DNA of 64,000 nucleotides from Adiantum capillus-veneris (GCA_014529385.2 CM043953.1:74984372-75048371); one strand, 5' to 3'. Counted from the first letter of the stretch, positions 23,179-36,665 are shown. Numbers and translations: made by a program. The notes: generated by a model not told the origin, from the sequence alone.

Positions 23179-23613
23179 CATTAGGGAAAATTTGGACTCT
23201 TAAAGGGGCCCTATAAGGATGTTTGACTTTGCCTCTCTTGTCCAAAGTGGGCAACGATTACCTAGTGAAGTACATAAACGCTTTGTCAAAACCCTATCAA
23301 CCAGCATATCATTGGAAAGATCTTAGAAGGTAGGTTTTAAATCCCCAAACTCACACAAATTTGGATTTTATTTGTGGAAGTTATGGCCTCCCCACTGAAG
23401 CTGAAATGTGGAGAGAGATTCCATTTATAAGACAAAGTTGTCACATCAAAAAATAGAATCTTCTAGAATATAAGGAATCTGATGGCATGCTACATAGCAA
23501 TGGATAGATTTTGATGAATACATTCTAAATCCAAAAGGTCCAACATGTTTTGACTTCATTGGTATTACCATACACCCGTTTTGGACAAGGAGGAGAACTT
23601 CAAAGTCCTTTAG

Positions 23614-23640
23614 GGGTGGATGCATGAATAGATGGCCCAG
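23614..23640 (+). repeat. Left terminal inverted repeat of the 10.4-kb transposon
   Basis: GGGTGGATGCATGAATAG then ATGGCCCA, matching the right end with two or three mismatches. Preceded by TTAG. Confidence 0.72.
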
Positions 23641-23918
23641 TTTTAACCGGTTGAAAGTTGCTTTTAGAGGCTTAAAATTTAGGGGGTATGAAACTGGTGT
23701 TATAGGAAAGAATTGTTTGAATTAAATAATCGTGTGGAGGATAAAAAATCTTAAAAATCATGTGGAAGATTCAAAAACACGTGTGGAGCCCACATCAGAA
23801 CGAATGTTTAGTCGAATGTTTTCATGACTGTGACTTCTCTGTATCTCTGTGCCTTTGTCCTTCTGCGCCTTTCTCAGCTCACTCTACAGCCCCCTGTGCA
23901 TGCTGCTTATCCTTCGCT

Positions 23919-26639
23919 ATGGATAGCAACCTAAGAAAGAGAGGAATGCAGCCCGACAGGTCTCCCCCACAAAGACCCGATATTCTCCCACGAAGGTATG
24001 TCACCTCTCTCTGTGTTGTGTACAGCGGGCCTGTATGTGTAGTAGAGTACTGAGGTGTGGATACATTGAGTAATGAATATGGATTTATTCCTTTCAGAGA
24101 CAGAAGTTACAGCCTCCTCCCAAAATCAGCCGCTTTGTTCACCCCAACGATGTGGAGGTGCCATTAAAGGCATTCTGCACGAAAAAGGAGGATTTTCACA
24201 GGGAAGATGGGTTAAGTCTTGAGAAGAAAGATGTTAGGAAGTTGACAGATGCAGATGTGCCCATATCCGACTGGATGAAAGTTTTCACGTGTCTTCCAGT
24301 GAAGGAGAAAAAAGTGTTTTTAAAAACAGCAAGGCCAGATCACTACAAGGCACTCTACCAGCTCTACAAGCAGGTGTACCAATCCAAACCACCAAACTAT
24401 CTTCTGGGAGTCAAGTTTGCACGCAGATATGTTTATTTCATATGCACAGGTCCGGTAAAGTGGGCTGAGTTTGCAACTGAGGTGGTGAAGAATGTGACCA
24501 ATGAAGGTCACTTAGATAGGAAAAGAGAACAATGAAAGTTAGAGTTCCCAAGTATCCACAGGAACCCCAAGTGGTTTTGCCATCTTCTTAGTAAATAACC
24601 CATCCGGAAGTACACTAGTCGGAAGTGGGCTTTTTGCGACTACTCAGTCTGCGTTTAGTGTTGAAGTATCCACTTCCTTGCAAGAACTTCTTGTTGAGGT
24701 TAGAAAATCTCATGACAATGTATCAGCCGAGTGTCAGAAGGCTAAGGATTCAGTGGTCAAATCTGTTGATGATGTCTCGAGGGGTTCACTATGTGTAAAA
24801 CTACCATATCACGCGCGTTCAAGACATGTTTGTAAAACCCCTTATTTGTGAATTTTGTTAAGAATATAATGTACCCTTTACTTTTAGAATCTGTAAGTTT
24901 TTTTCAAATTTGAAAAAATAATTTCCTTCTGTATATATATTTCTGTGAGTTTCAAGAACTTTAAATACCCTTCTGTTGAACTCACGTGATAGGTTACATT
25001 TTGATTAGGTGACCTCCCCGGGGATGATGTGCACCGTTGCGAGGGTGCCCTTGACACCATCCGAATGCACTTCCCTGACGATGCCAATGTACCAACAGGC
25101 TTGCTTGACAGCCTCCAAGAAACATTTGACCAAGCAAAAGCCACCCTACAGCAGGCACATGTATGCTTTTAACTCCATCTGATTGTAGTATAATACCTGC
25201 AAAGTACCATAAGGTATGATTTTTCATACCGGTAGGATTATATCATATTCAGTAAGGGTAGATGACAATACCGGTTGGATTATACCCTACTGGTATGATT
25301 ACCTCCTATCAGTATGATTATATCCTACCGGTATGATAACATCCTACCGGTATGGTTACATCCGACCGGTATGGTTAGATCCAACCGGTTTGATGTTAAG
25401 CTTCCGGTATAATGTTATCCTACCGGTATGATGTTACCGGATGTTATCCTACCGGTATGATGTTATACTATCCAGTATAATAACATTATACCAGTGGGAT
25501 AACATCATACCGACAGGATGTAATCATACCGGTATGATAACATCATTATATCGATTTTCAAGCATTCATACCGATTTAATACCTGTTTGACATTGTATGA
25601 TAACAGAGGTCTCTTGCCTACAGGAAGAATTATCCAAATGCTTGGAGCGTGAGGAAACCTTTGGTCTCTATGTCACGTTTGTGTCAGACATGATTAGTCA
25701 AACAATGCTACCTGAAACCATAGTCTTGCCTACACGAGTTTCAGCTCTTGGACATAGTGTTGTTCTCATTCATGTGTGCAATGCTTGTGGTGTAAAAATT
25801 CATGATCACAATAGCTCAAGCCATGTTGTTCTATTGCCTTGTTCACATGCATACCATGCATTCTGCTATGCTCACTTGGTTGAGAAAGGAAAGTGCATGC
25901 TTAAGAATTGCCCCGAAGTTATTTCTGCAGAAGACCAATCCCTTCTAAAGAAGAATCCAATTGAACCATGCCCAAAAACAGGTGAGAAAATTGTTTCAAT
26001 GGGTAATCAGGTGGTTGATTTTTTTCTTCTCTGATGTTTTTTCAGAGTCAAGCTGCTTCAGAACTACTGCCGATAAAGACACAGGGAACGATGCAGTGAC
26101 GCCTGCATACAAGACACCTGTGGAGGTATTGCTTGATGAAAATGTCCCTGGTAATGCTGAGAAACCTGTTTCGGAAACAACAGAAGAAGAACAAAACTTT
26201 GAGGTAAAGGAGCAGAGAACGACTGGTGCTGAAGGGAAACCCCAGAATGAGGAAGACGATGTGTTGCTAGACACTGGCGTGCGGGTGACAAGATCAAAGA
26301 CCCCGATAAAACGAGGCCAACGTGCCAAGAGTAAGTTTTTTCATTGATTATGGCTCTAATAAGTGATTTTTTGCTGCACAGCTTTCTAAAGCTGATGGTC
26401 GTGTAGATGTCAGGCTGGAGGGAAGTCCCAAGGAGACCCTTGCTCATCATATAAGAAAGGTAAAAAGAAAAAAAATCGAGAAGACTGGAGATGAGAAGCC
26501 TGAAATGGAGCAAAAAAGCAAGGAAGAGGAAGAGACCCAGGGGCAACCAGAAGAGGAGATGGACATAGAAGACACTAAGGAGATGCAGAATACCGGCACA
26601 AGTTTTGACCCTAAACCCAGAGCCTGCAAAAGATTATAG
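23919..26639 (+). CDS. Transposon gene A: coiled-coil/RING-like protein, multi-exon
   Basis: I do not recognise the whole protein. Exon phases agree for 23919-23995, 24100-~24500, ~24563-24792, 25009-25160, 25624-25981, 26046-26330 and 26392-26639, all with GT-AG borders; the exon 2/3 border is uncertain (donor near 24448 or 24505). The N-terminus is basic and proline-rich (SPPQRPDILPRRQKL), then a domain with WMKVFTCLP and YKALYQLYKQVYQ, then a helical stretch (LQELLVEVRKSHDNVS). Exon 5 has a RING-like zinc site: C-x2-C (CNACG), CSHAYHAFC, C-x4-C (CMLKNC), the last spacing being unusual. The C-terminus is acidic and lysine-rich (KSKEEEETQGQPEEEMDIED). A role in ubiquitin transfer or DNA binding is possible but unproven. 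Confidence 0.6.
25200..25610. repeat. Cluster of ACCGGTATGAT repeats in a gene A intron
   Basis: The intron between exons at 25160 and 25624 is made largely of (T)ACCGGTATGAT and its complement ATCATACCGGT in both orientations, spaced 10-25 bases apart. The same motif recurs in the 27.8-29.0 kb spacer. Confidence 0.75.
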
Positions 26640-26830
26640 TTTGCCCCCCCTATGTTTCTTTTTATGTAACCACTTCTGAAATTAATATAACTTTCTTTCC
26701 CATTCGACGTCTCTTTCATCTTGTGCCTAATTTTTGAACATTGTGTATTTTTATTGTATGATTTCTATCTATAGATATGTCCTAATTGCATATTTAAATT
26801 TGAGTCTTGTGTAATTTTTCATCTGCAGAT

Positions 26831-27772
26831 ATGTTTTCAGTTGAAGAATGGAGCCTTGCAGATAGGTTCAGGGCTGACATTCGTGCAATATGGAATTGCG
26901 TGTTGTCTCCTGCAGTGCTCGTGTTTCCTCTATGGTTTAGACTAATCAAAAGAATCCCACTAATATGGCCAAGGCCACCACCTCCGTTGAGCGTCCAGCG
27001 TAGGGTTCTCATTTTGGACCTTAATGGATTACTGCTCAAGAAATTTGATGGAAAATATGGTGAAGAATTGCCCTATTGGCCAGAAATGCGGTATGTTGTT
27101 GAAGGGGATACACAGTTTTGGGTAAGGCCCGATGCAGAAGTGTTTCTGAATTTTTGTTTCAGATGGTTCGAAGTGTGGATATGGAGCTGTTGCAAGTTTG
27201 AGAAGCTCAAACACAATCTAGCGAGAGTGTTCCCTGACCACCACAAAAGATTCAATAGAGTGGTAAGTCAGGAATAGTGCACAAGGGCCCCTTTTAAATT
27301 GGGCGCGACAGATAAACCGGTGTTCCACAAGAATCTCGAAAATTTTCCTGACCTACCACCTGACACACTTATCTTTGATGATTTTAGATATAAGCTAATG
27401 TTTAATCCATTGGGGTCATTTCTTGTTTTTCCCAAGCTAGAAAAGCAGTCTAAAGAAGTGCGCGCCTGGTTTCTGTCAACCACTATCATAAACTGGCTGG
27501 CACACTGGTTGTAGTCTAAGAACCGAATTGAGTATATAAAGAGGACTGTAATTTGTGCAGACGGACAACCTGACGACACCTATGTGCGTCATTTTTATTG
27601 GAAATGGCGGATTGACTTTTTCAAGAAGAAAGGAACAGATTTTTTAATAAAAAGAAAGCTTCATAAAGTCTGTGAAGTGGGCAACTTTTGTCGATGTATT
27701 TTTTTGTCGATGGATGTAAATGGAGAATTACACAGCCTTCTTGTCAAGCAATGTAACAGAATTCATGTATAA
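26831..27772 (+). pseudogene. Transposon gene B: FCP1/SCP-like HAD phosphatase with two in-frame TAG codons
   Basis: One frame of 314 codons (start ATG after a TTCATCTGCAG acceptor) encodes an FCP1-homology, haloacid-dehalogenase type phosphatase. In this family the enzymes remove phosphate from proteins such as the RNA polymerase II tail. Visible motifs: RRVLILDLNGLLL (motif I, with the first Asp present and the second replaced by Asn), VRPDAEVFLNF, WSCCKFEKL at the motif II position, KPVFHKNLE and DTLIFDDFRYKLMFNP (motif III, with DD). TAG codons interrupt it at 27275 (between SQE and CTRAPF) and 27512 (between AHWL and SKNRIE), yet no frameshift occurs. It begins 190 bases after gene A ends and could be its downstream partner. 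Either a recent pseudogene or suppressed/edited; the former is likelier. Confidence 0.72.
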
Positions 27773-27826
27773 TACATTTACAAGCAAGTTGCACGGAAAT
27801 ACGTTGTTTTCTATATTTGAAGTATC

Positions 27827-29036
<1,210 letters not shown>

Positions 29037-31357
29037 AGACAGTTCAGTTTACAGTTAAAGGCAGATATACACAAAATTATGCATTATGCATTTCTTAAGA
29101 TGGTTACAGCTCAAAAGGCATACTATTGTAGATAGACTCAATGACATCAAGTGATATTGTATATAGTTTTGAGTTGTTGGGATGGGGTATCATGGGGATT
29201 TTGATTGCCCAAACAAGATGTGAATATATGAACACCTCTGGCTTTTTGTCCAAAAGCTCGCAAGTCTGCTCATTTATCATACGATAGTAAAACCCTTTGA
29301 TAGCATAGGATCCTCGCCCAATGATATTGCCCCAGTCATCTTGAGCATCTGAATGAAACTCCTGAATAGCTGCAGTGCATTTCACTATATAGAAATCCAC
29401 TTTTTCTTCATTGTCATTTGGTGCGGGAACAACAAAATTATCACCAACAATAAGAGCTTTACTGAGGGTGTCATAGTGTCCTTCATACGCTGCATCCTCA
29501 TTTATTTCGTCGTCATCGTCTTTCCCTTCTTCCGTAGGCTCCAAAATAAGGTATGTCCGGAAAGGAACGTGTGACTTTCTCACACATCTCCTCCACTTTT
29601 CCTGTTTACATGCACTACAGAAACAAGACAGTGAACGTGTTCTCAAAGCAGTTGTATCATGCTCTGAATATGCAAAAATAGAGTGCATTGAGCGGGTATT
29701 TTTTACAGCCTTCATATCCCAATTTTTTCCCCTTTCTACATCTCCCAATTCAATCACCCAAAAAATCCTGCTTACATAACGGGCCTGGGATGCATAGGTG
29801 GCTGTAGCACCATCTGACAAGGTCCGTCTCAATAATGCCACAACACTACAACACAGTCTATCTTTGGGCAGTTTGGCTGCAATTGGTATTGAGTTAAAGA
29901 CCTTTTTATCACTGCTCCCGCACCGTCGTGTTCTCCCTTACCATGGCCAGATCCAAAAAAGTTGTAAGACATTTTTCATCCTGTACAAACACTGTTTCTG
30001 CAATTTATTCAATGGATAGAAGACGATTAATATACTCTTGGCACGATAAAATTACCAAAAAAAACACGTATTATAATATTACTGATGTTAGACAAGCATT
30101 TTATTACAACTTTAATGCCAATATTATAGGTCTCTATATTAAAACCACCTTCAGATAATGTTTGTTAGAACATGGTATACCTGGCAAGGAAATAGAATGG
30201 TCTTCTTGCTTTGAATTGTGAAGCTGCTCCATCAGACCATACCCAATGAAGCCTTATGTTTAGACCAAATTGCTTTAGCCATTCCGCATGTTTCAATAAA
30301 CAGTGTTGAACAAAATGTGTGTCATGTTGCTTGTCATCTGAAATGAAGAAGTGAATTGTCTTGTGGATGTCACCTGCATAATATAAAAGTCAAAAATTAT
30401 TGAAGGCTTAATACAAAAGAAATAATACTGATCTAGGGTGATGTCGTTACCTGCAATTCGGAAATATGTTATGTGCACAAAAATAGTTACTTGATTTGAA
30501 TACCAGTGCATAGACTGAATCTCATTTTGTTCTTTGAAACTATAATTTTCAGCAAAGTCAACAATTGACACAACAACATCTTCTGGAAAGCTTTGTATAC
30601 ATTCCTTATATTGTTCTGCTTGCCATCTATACACAAAATTATGCATTATGTATTTCTTAAGATGGTCTTTGAACATGACTGAGAGATCCTGGCATGACAT
30701 TTCCTTATGCGAAAAGACTTTCCTTTTCTTCTTCAGACCGTCACACGCAGTTCCTACTTCTAGGTCCTCAAAAATCTTCACCACAATCTTTTTAGCAATA
30801 AATGCAGCCTCTGCAGCACAAAAGTCTAACTTATCCGGGCCACACCTTTTACATTGACCACTCAAGCAGGCAAGGGCATGGAAGGTGGACGTATCTGATT
30901 TTGGACACAGTATAGAGTCCAATAAGGCTGTTACACTCTTGATAGGGTTTTTTGGTGCCTTGCATCCACCATTGTCTTTGCATATGTTGCATTGACATTG
31001 GCAAGCTTTTCCATGCAGAACGAATACAGAACTTCGCATGTGATTTATGGCATCCTTTAGGAAGGACATTTGAACATGTGAAATGCAGCAGCAAGTATAT
31101 CAGTCTCTCAATTTCCGCACAAAATATGGCTTCATGTACTCAAACGCCCGCTTCCTTATTACAATTTCAGGGTATTGTTCTTTGAATTTGAGAAAGAGCT
31201 CCACCTACAATGAAAGACATATATGTTAAAGAACATTGAAGAAAACTACAGGTTTTTATTATCTTTGAGGAAAATTGTTACATTACTATAAACCAGTATT
31301 TTTATTTCAAACCACTATGTTTTTTTACTTAATTGGTTAAACAAACCAGTATATATG

Positions 31358-32520
31358 AACACATGTCCTTGGTACGTACCAGTGGTATATAAGTGTCAAC
31401 CAGTTCAAATGTTCTTACTGCTGATGTAAACCAGTCTTTTCATTTAAAACCGGTATGTTATTTACCTAACCAGTATATGTGAGCACTTAACCACGATGTA
31501 TACCAGTGAGAAATAAGTGTTAAAAAAAATGAACACATGCCCTTGGTACGTACCAGTGGTATATAAGTGTCAACCAGTTCAAATGTTCTTACTGCTAATG
31601 TAAACCAGTCTTTTCATTTAAAACGGGTATATTATTTACCTGACCAGTACATGTGAGCACTTAACCATGATGTATACCAGTGAAAAATAAGGGTTAAAAA
31701 AATGAACACATGTCCTTGGTACGTACTAGTGGTATATAAGTGTCAACCAGTTCAAATGTTCTGACTGCTGATGTAAACTAGTCTTTTCATTTAAAACCGG
31801 TATCTTATTTACCTAACCAGTACATGTGAGCACTTAACCATGATGTATACCAGTGAAAAATAATGGTTAAAAAAATGAACACATGTCCTTGGTACGTTCC
31901 AGTGGTATATAAGTGTCAACCAGTTCAAATGTTTTGACTGCTGATGTAAACCTCATTTAAAACCCGTATGTTATTTACCTAACCAGTACATGTGAGCACT
32001 TAACCACGATGTATACCAGTGAGAAATAAGTGTTAAAAAAAATGAACACATGTCCTTAGTACGTACCAGTGGTATATAAGTGTCAACCAGTTCAAATGTT
32101 CTTACTGCTGATATAAACCAATCTTTTCATTTAAAACCGCTATGTTATTTACCTAGCCAATACATGTGAGCACTTAACCACGATGTATACCAGTGAGCAA
32201 TAAGTGTTTAAAAAAATGAACACATGTCCCTGGTACGTACCACTGGTATATAAGTGTCAACCAGTTCAAATGTTCTGATTGCTGATGTAAACTAGTCTTT
32301 TCATTTAAAACCGGTATGTTATTTACCTAACCAGTACATGTGAGCACTTAATCACGATGTATACCAGTGAGAAATAAGTGTTAAAAAAAATTTACTGGAT
32401 ATGTAAACCAGTATTTTCCTTTCAAACAGATATGTTTTTTACCTATCTGACATGACAAACAGTACATGTGAACACTTAACCACGATGTATACCAGTGAGA
32501 AATAAGTGTTAAAAGATTTT
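31358..32520. repeat. ~172-bp tandem repeat array in intron 1 of gene C
   Basis: Six consecutive units begin with GAACACATG(T/C)CC at about 31358, 31531, 31703, 31877, 32044 and 32218 (spacing 167-174), with a degenerate seventh. Each contains GGTATATAAGTGTCAACCAG and ACCGGTATGTTATTTACC. It lies wholly inside the intron between 31205 and 32871. Confidence 0.88.
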
Positions 32521-32871
32521 TAATGGTTATGTAAACCAATTTTTTACCTAACCAGTTTATACATATCATACGCGTGTGAAAGTATGCGTCTACAAACATA
32601 CGCGTATGATAAAAACTATGTTTCCATTTATATCATATGTGTTTGCAAACATACGCGTATGATAAAAACTATGTTTCCATTTATATTCTCCTTCACATCC
32701 AATATTTATCTACTCTTAGTCTAGGACCAAATACAGATTCCCCTTATTTCCATTTATAACTTCCTTCATATCCGATTTCATATCTACTCTTATCAACCCA
32801 ATTATAGTGAATATAGGTCATGAATGCAAATATTAGAAAACAAAAATGGATATAGTGAAGCAAGTTATTAC
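32521..32871. other. Rest of gene C intron 1
   Basis: AT-rich with a ~50-bp direct repeat of CATACGCGTATGATAAAAAC (about 32596 and 32651). No gene. Confidence 0.6.
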
Positions 32872-33645
32872 CTGAGATTGTTCAAGAAGATGCACAGTAT
32901 GTTTGACATATGAATTTCTTCCAATACGCTTTCTACACACATCCTTCTTATTTGGTGAAATACGAGTGTTAGACATCCAAAAAGAGAAGATCAACTCTTT
33001 CTCATCAGGTGTTATGAAACCACGATCCATGGGCTGTCAAGCACACAAAGAGATTGGCAAATTGCCATCACCTGCTGCCCTCAACCGATTCTTTGCAGCT
33101 ATGAAGTTCCTCTTGTGCAAATTTAGCAACTTAGATGCAGCTGAAACATTCACTTTTGAGGTAGATGTACACACAACATTCATAAGCATTGTGGTGATGA
33201 ACCTTTTAAGAAAGAGCTCTTGTCCGCTCTTGGGTAATTTGATTGCATATATTGTGTTGCGTATGGCTTCAACGAAGGTTGTTTGTGCCCTGGGTATTTC
33301 AAGGTCTCCAAGAGAAGGATGATTGACAAACTTGCACAAAATATCTGAGCGTTATGCAACATCGAGGGCCTTTGTACGCCGATTGATGAGCATAACAAGT
33401 TCATTGCAAAGTCTTTGACTCTTTGCATCATCAGCACCATTTTGATCATTATCTTCCTTACGTGCTACCTGCTCAAGCTTGTTCTTAGCACGCTGCTCCC
33501 GCTTTCTCCTAGCATGATATTCCTTGACCACATCAACAAAATACCTAGCACACAGTTCACAGTGAGGCTGAGAGCACAGTGTGAGATTCTTGCTCCATGC
33601 TAGAGAGGGAGAGATTGAGCGAGGTGATAGGCCTACAGAGAGCAA

Positions 33646-34005
33646 GAGCAGTATATGACAGCAATAGATGTGTAAGTAAACAGCAATCTGTGCTCCTACA
33701 CAGAGTTAGAGAGAGACAGGAAAACGAGAGAGCGGGAAGACAAAGAGTTGGCTGACGTGCATAGTTAAGAGCTATAGAGCCGTCTTCTATATTTGAAAAA
33801 GAGACGTGGAAATAGTAATGGTGTAAAGAGCTGGTTGACGTGCATAGTTAAGAGGTACAGAGCCGTCTTCTATATTTAACAAAAAGATGTGGAAATTCTA
33901 TATTTAATTAAAAAGCTATTCAAAAGAATATATCGAATTGAACTAATAGAGATGGTTTTATGTATCGTTATAAAACCTCTGTCCGGGACAAGGTTTTTGG
34001 TCCAC
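33646..34005. other. Right subterminal region of the 10.4-kb transposon
   Basis: No coding signal. A ~60-bp direct repeat (GCTGACGTGCATAGTTAAGAG...GAGCCGTCTTCTATATTT) occurs at about 33751 and 33833. It probably holds the 5' flank of gene C and transposase-binding sequence. Confidence 0.55.
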
Positions 34006-34023
34006 CTATTCATGCATCCACCC
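34006..34023 (-). repeat. Right terminal inverted repeat of the 10.4-kb transposon
   Basis: CTATTCATGCATCCACCC, the inverse of the left end, followed by TTAG. Confidence 0.72.
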
Positions 34024-34059
34024 TTAGGGCCCATTTGAGAGTCCAAAATTTTCTTAATG

Positions 34060-34740
34060 TGAGTATTCCTTAAAGGCATGTGCCGTTGATCTTTGAAATG
34101 TTGTTGGCACATTGGTTAGTCCAAAAGGCATCACCCTATATGTGTATATATCCCATTCTATGGCAAACACTATCTTGTATTGATCTTTAAGAGCAATTGT
34201 GAGTTGGTTATACCCTGAGAACCCATTTAAGAAGGAGTATGTCTGCTTACCTGCCACTCGTTCTAGGACATGGTCAGTAATAGGTAAGGGATAATTATCC
34301 CTTCTCATGGAAAAGTTAACCTTCTTTAGATTCTCACACACTTGTAGTTCACCATTCTTCTTGGGCACTACCACAATGGGATACCCAATCGGCGTGTTCT
34401 ATCCCGTAGATAAACTTAGCCTCCTTCAATTTATCAGTCTCCTCCTTGATACACTTAGCAAATATATCATTGTATTTTTAAGGTCTCTAATGGCTAAGCT
34501 TTGCATCGGGTTTTAAAGGGATTGTGTGTTGGCATATTGTAGGATCTACTCCTTTCAGGTCTTTATATGACCAAGCAAACATGTCCTTGTACTCCTTGAG
34601 AAGACTTATGAGCTTCTCCTCCTCTTCCGGATTCAGATATGTTGCTATGTAGGCTGGTCGTGGCTCTTCTCCGGGTCCTACCAAGTTTATCTTATTTGCA
34701 TCCTCAGGTCCATCGTAGGACTCCTTGTCCTTTCACTCTC
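34060..34740 (-). pseudogene. gypsy-B pol, first fragment (start of reverse transcriptase)
   Basis: The minus strand encodes the linker and N-terminal reverse transcriptase of a Ty3/gypsy element: EEEEKLISLLKEYKDMFAWSYKDLKGVD, QHTIPLKPDAK, then VVPKKNGELQVCENLKKVN, DNYPLPITDHVLERVAG, FSGYNQLTIA and YRVMPFGLTNVPTTFQR, ending AHAFKEYSH at the insertion border. A stop or frame change lies near 34485. The protease that should precede it is missing above about 34740. Confidence 0.87.
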
Positions 34741-35872
34741 ATAGAATTGTTTTATCACTACCTTCCTGTCATAAAATCTAATATCTAGCCAACCCAAATG
34801 ATTTTTTCATATTAAACTGATCATTTAATGTGAGAGAAAAAACGAGAACAAGGGTTAGAATAAAGACATGTGCTTATGGATCTATCTCAACATGGGGCCA
34901 AAGTTAAAGGGTTCCAAATGAGAGATGGTCTGTCAAAGAGCAATGCTAGCTAATGGAGCTTAAATAACTTAGGGTTAGCTTCATTAAAGACCTCCAAAGG
35001 TTGTTAAAAGTCCTTAGACCTAGGACCTTAAGCAAGTTGGGGTTAACCTTGAGGTGGGAACCCTACCCAAGCTTGAGGTGCTCGTTGTGCTTGCTGACTA
35101 AGCTTGAGGTGCTTGTCGTCCTTGCTAACTAAGGTGCTTAAGGTGTTTGTGAGAACCTTGCCTAAGCTTAAGGATCTTGTCATGCTTAAATGACTAAGGT
35201 GTTGAAGTGCTCAATTCAAACATGATCTCCCAAGAGGCATAAAAGATTGTCATGCTTAAATTACTAAGGTGCTTATAGTGTTCAAATCAAACATGAGCTC
35301 TTAAGAATCATAAAAGAAACATGTCAAGATCCTCCCCATTTTTCTCTCATGGTGTGCTTTAATCCTATTGGATAGGCTTTAAAGGGGTCAAATGAGAATT
35401 TAGATGCATATAAATAAGTAATTGAGCTCTTTCTCTCAAAGAGGAAAAAGAGAACACTTGTCCAAAAGATATAATTAAATAATGAGAGAGAGAGAGAGAG
35501 AGGAAGAGAGAGAGAGAGGGGTGGACCAAGCATGAGAGGGGGTATACTCTCCCACACACACACACACACACACACACTCATTGTGTGAGGTGAAAAGTGA
35601 AAGATCTTCATCTCCTTCTCCAAGCTTGTTGAGAAGTTGAGAGCCTACACCAACACTCTTGGCTATGGAATGCAAATCCAACCAAGAGCGATGCTTCAAT
35701 GCTTAAGCTTTCCATCCTCTTCATCATCATTATTATACTATTATGTTATTCTATTCAATAAGAGGGATGATAAGTGAGGAACGATCTCTTTCTCATATGC
35801 TATTTCTACTTCCTCTTCCCTATCCTCATTCCCCGCTAGCTCTGTCCAGGCTTCGAAGGTGTTTGAGTCCTT
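34741..35872. other. Non-coding, probably an LTR interrupted by copia-3
   Basis: No gene. Contains repeats of CTTGAGGTGCTTGT/CTTAAGGTG (about 35030-35290), a (GA)n tract (35484-35519) and a (CA)n tract (35553-35577). Sequence continues on the far side of copia-3 at 41307 and reaches a tRNA-Met primer-binding-site look-alike at 41702, so this may be the left part of a split LTR. Its start is not defined. Confidence 0.45.
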
Positions 35873-36605
35873 TGTTAAGTATGGAGCCTGATTTACCCCT
35901 TGTAATTTTTTGTATTAAAAATGCACATTTTTAAGGCCCCCGTTATGAGGAGAAGCCATCATGCGTGAAGAAAAATCACTCGCCGGAAACCAAAATTTTC
36001 ACGCCCAGTCTCGAGCATAGTCTTCATCAGAATATTCTTTTTCCTCAGAATATTATGGCCGGACGGTGGCCGAAAAGTGGTTGGAAAATGACTGGTGAAT
36101 TGGCCGATAGTCAATGGCCAATGGCCGGTGGTCAGAAGTCAATGGACGGTGGCTAGCGGCTGAATTCAAAAGCGGAATTGTCTTTTCAAGGGCGGCCACA
36201 CATTGGTGGATTGGAGGGTCCGATTTGGACTTATCTACACAAGGGCGGCTACACATGGCCGCCTCTCATGAGAGAGGGTAGCCCTTTTGGCCCATAAAAG
36301 GAGGCCATTTCTACACACATTTCACAGTGTGTAAAGTTGATGCAACAAGGTGGGTGTGAGGTGGTGAGACTGAAGCAAGGTGGGAACTACAAAAGGGTAT
36401 AATCCCTTTGTAACCTACTTCTTGTTTTGAAGTACTAAAGCCATTGAGTGGCTACTTTCCCATGGACGTAGCCGACATTGGGTGAACCACGTATATCGTG
36501 TGTACTCTCTCTCTCTACTCTATAATATCTTGTGTGTGAAAATTATCTCTCTCCATTAAGTAATCTACTCAAATTATCTACTTAGCTACGTCATATTGCA
36601 TGACA
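35873..36605 (+). repeat. copia-3 5' LTR (733 bp)
   Basis: Paired with 40528-41306; contains only a short (CT) tract near 36508. Confidence 0.9.
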
Positions 36606-36665
36606 ATTGGTATTAGAGAAAGGTTTGCTTGTAGCTAAATTATCTCAAGAAAAGGAATCCTTGAA

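Larger units (their letters stand above)
29104..33645 (-). pseudogene. Transposon gene C: transposase-like protein, four exons, decayed
   Basis: Exons with matching phases: 33645-32872, 31204-30451, 30373-30181 and 29997-29104. Exon 1 is basic and helical (YHARRKREQRAK). Exon 2 has PYFVRKL, a cysteine cluster (YTCCC, CQCQCNICK, LSGQCKRCG) and DVVVSIVDFAENYSFK with NEIQSMHWYSNQVTI. Exon 3 has FFISDDKQHDTHFVQHCLLK and WVWSDGAASQFKA. Exon 4 has FFGSGHGKGEHDGAGAVIKR, then TRSMHSIF and LSCFCSACKQEKW. I recall this motif set in uncharacterised, repeat-like proteins of animals and early land plants; the conserved Asp residues suggest a DDE-type transposase, which is inference. Breaks: TAA near 33351, TGA at 33037-33039, 31100-31102 and 29976-29978, and a shift near 29905. 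No in-frame start ATG is visible in exon 1. Confidence 0.68.

Noticed and set aside
27263-27311. A 49-bp intron in the phosphatase gene (GTAAGT...CAG)
   Set aside because: It breaks the codon phase and is too short; reading straight through keeps family motifs in frame, leaving a TAG instead.
31358-32520. Regularly spaced repeats that might suggest a CRISPR array
   Set aside because: Unit is ~172 bp with no short-repeat/unique-spacer structure, the genome is a plant, and it lies in an intron.
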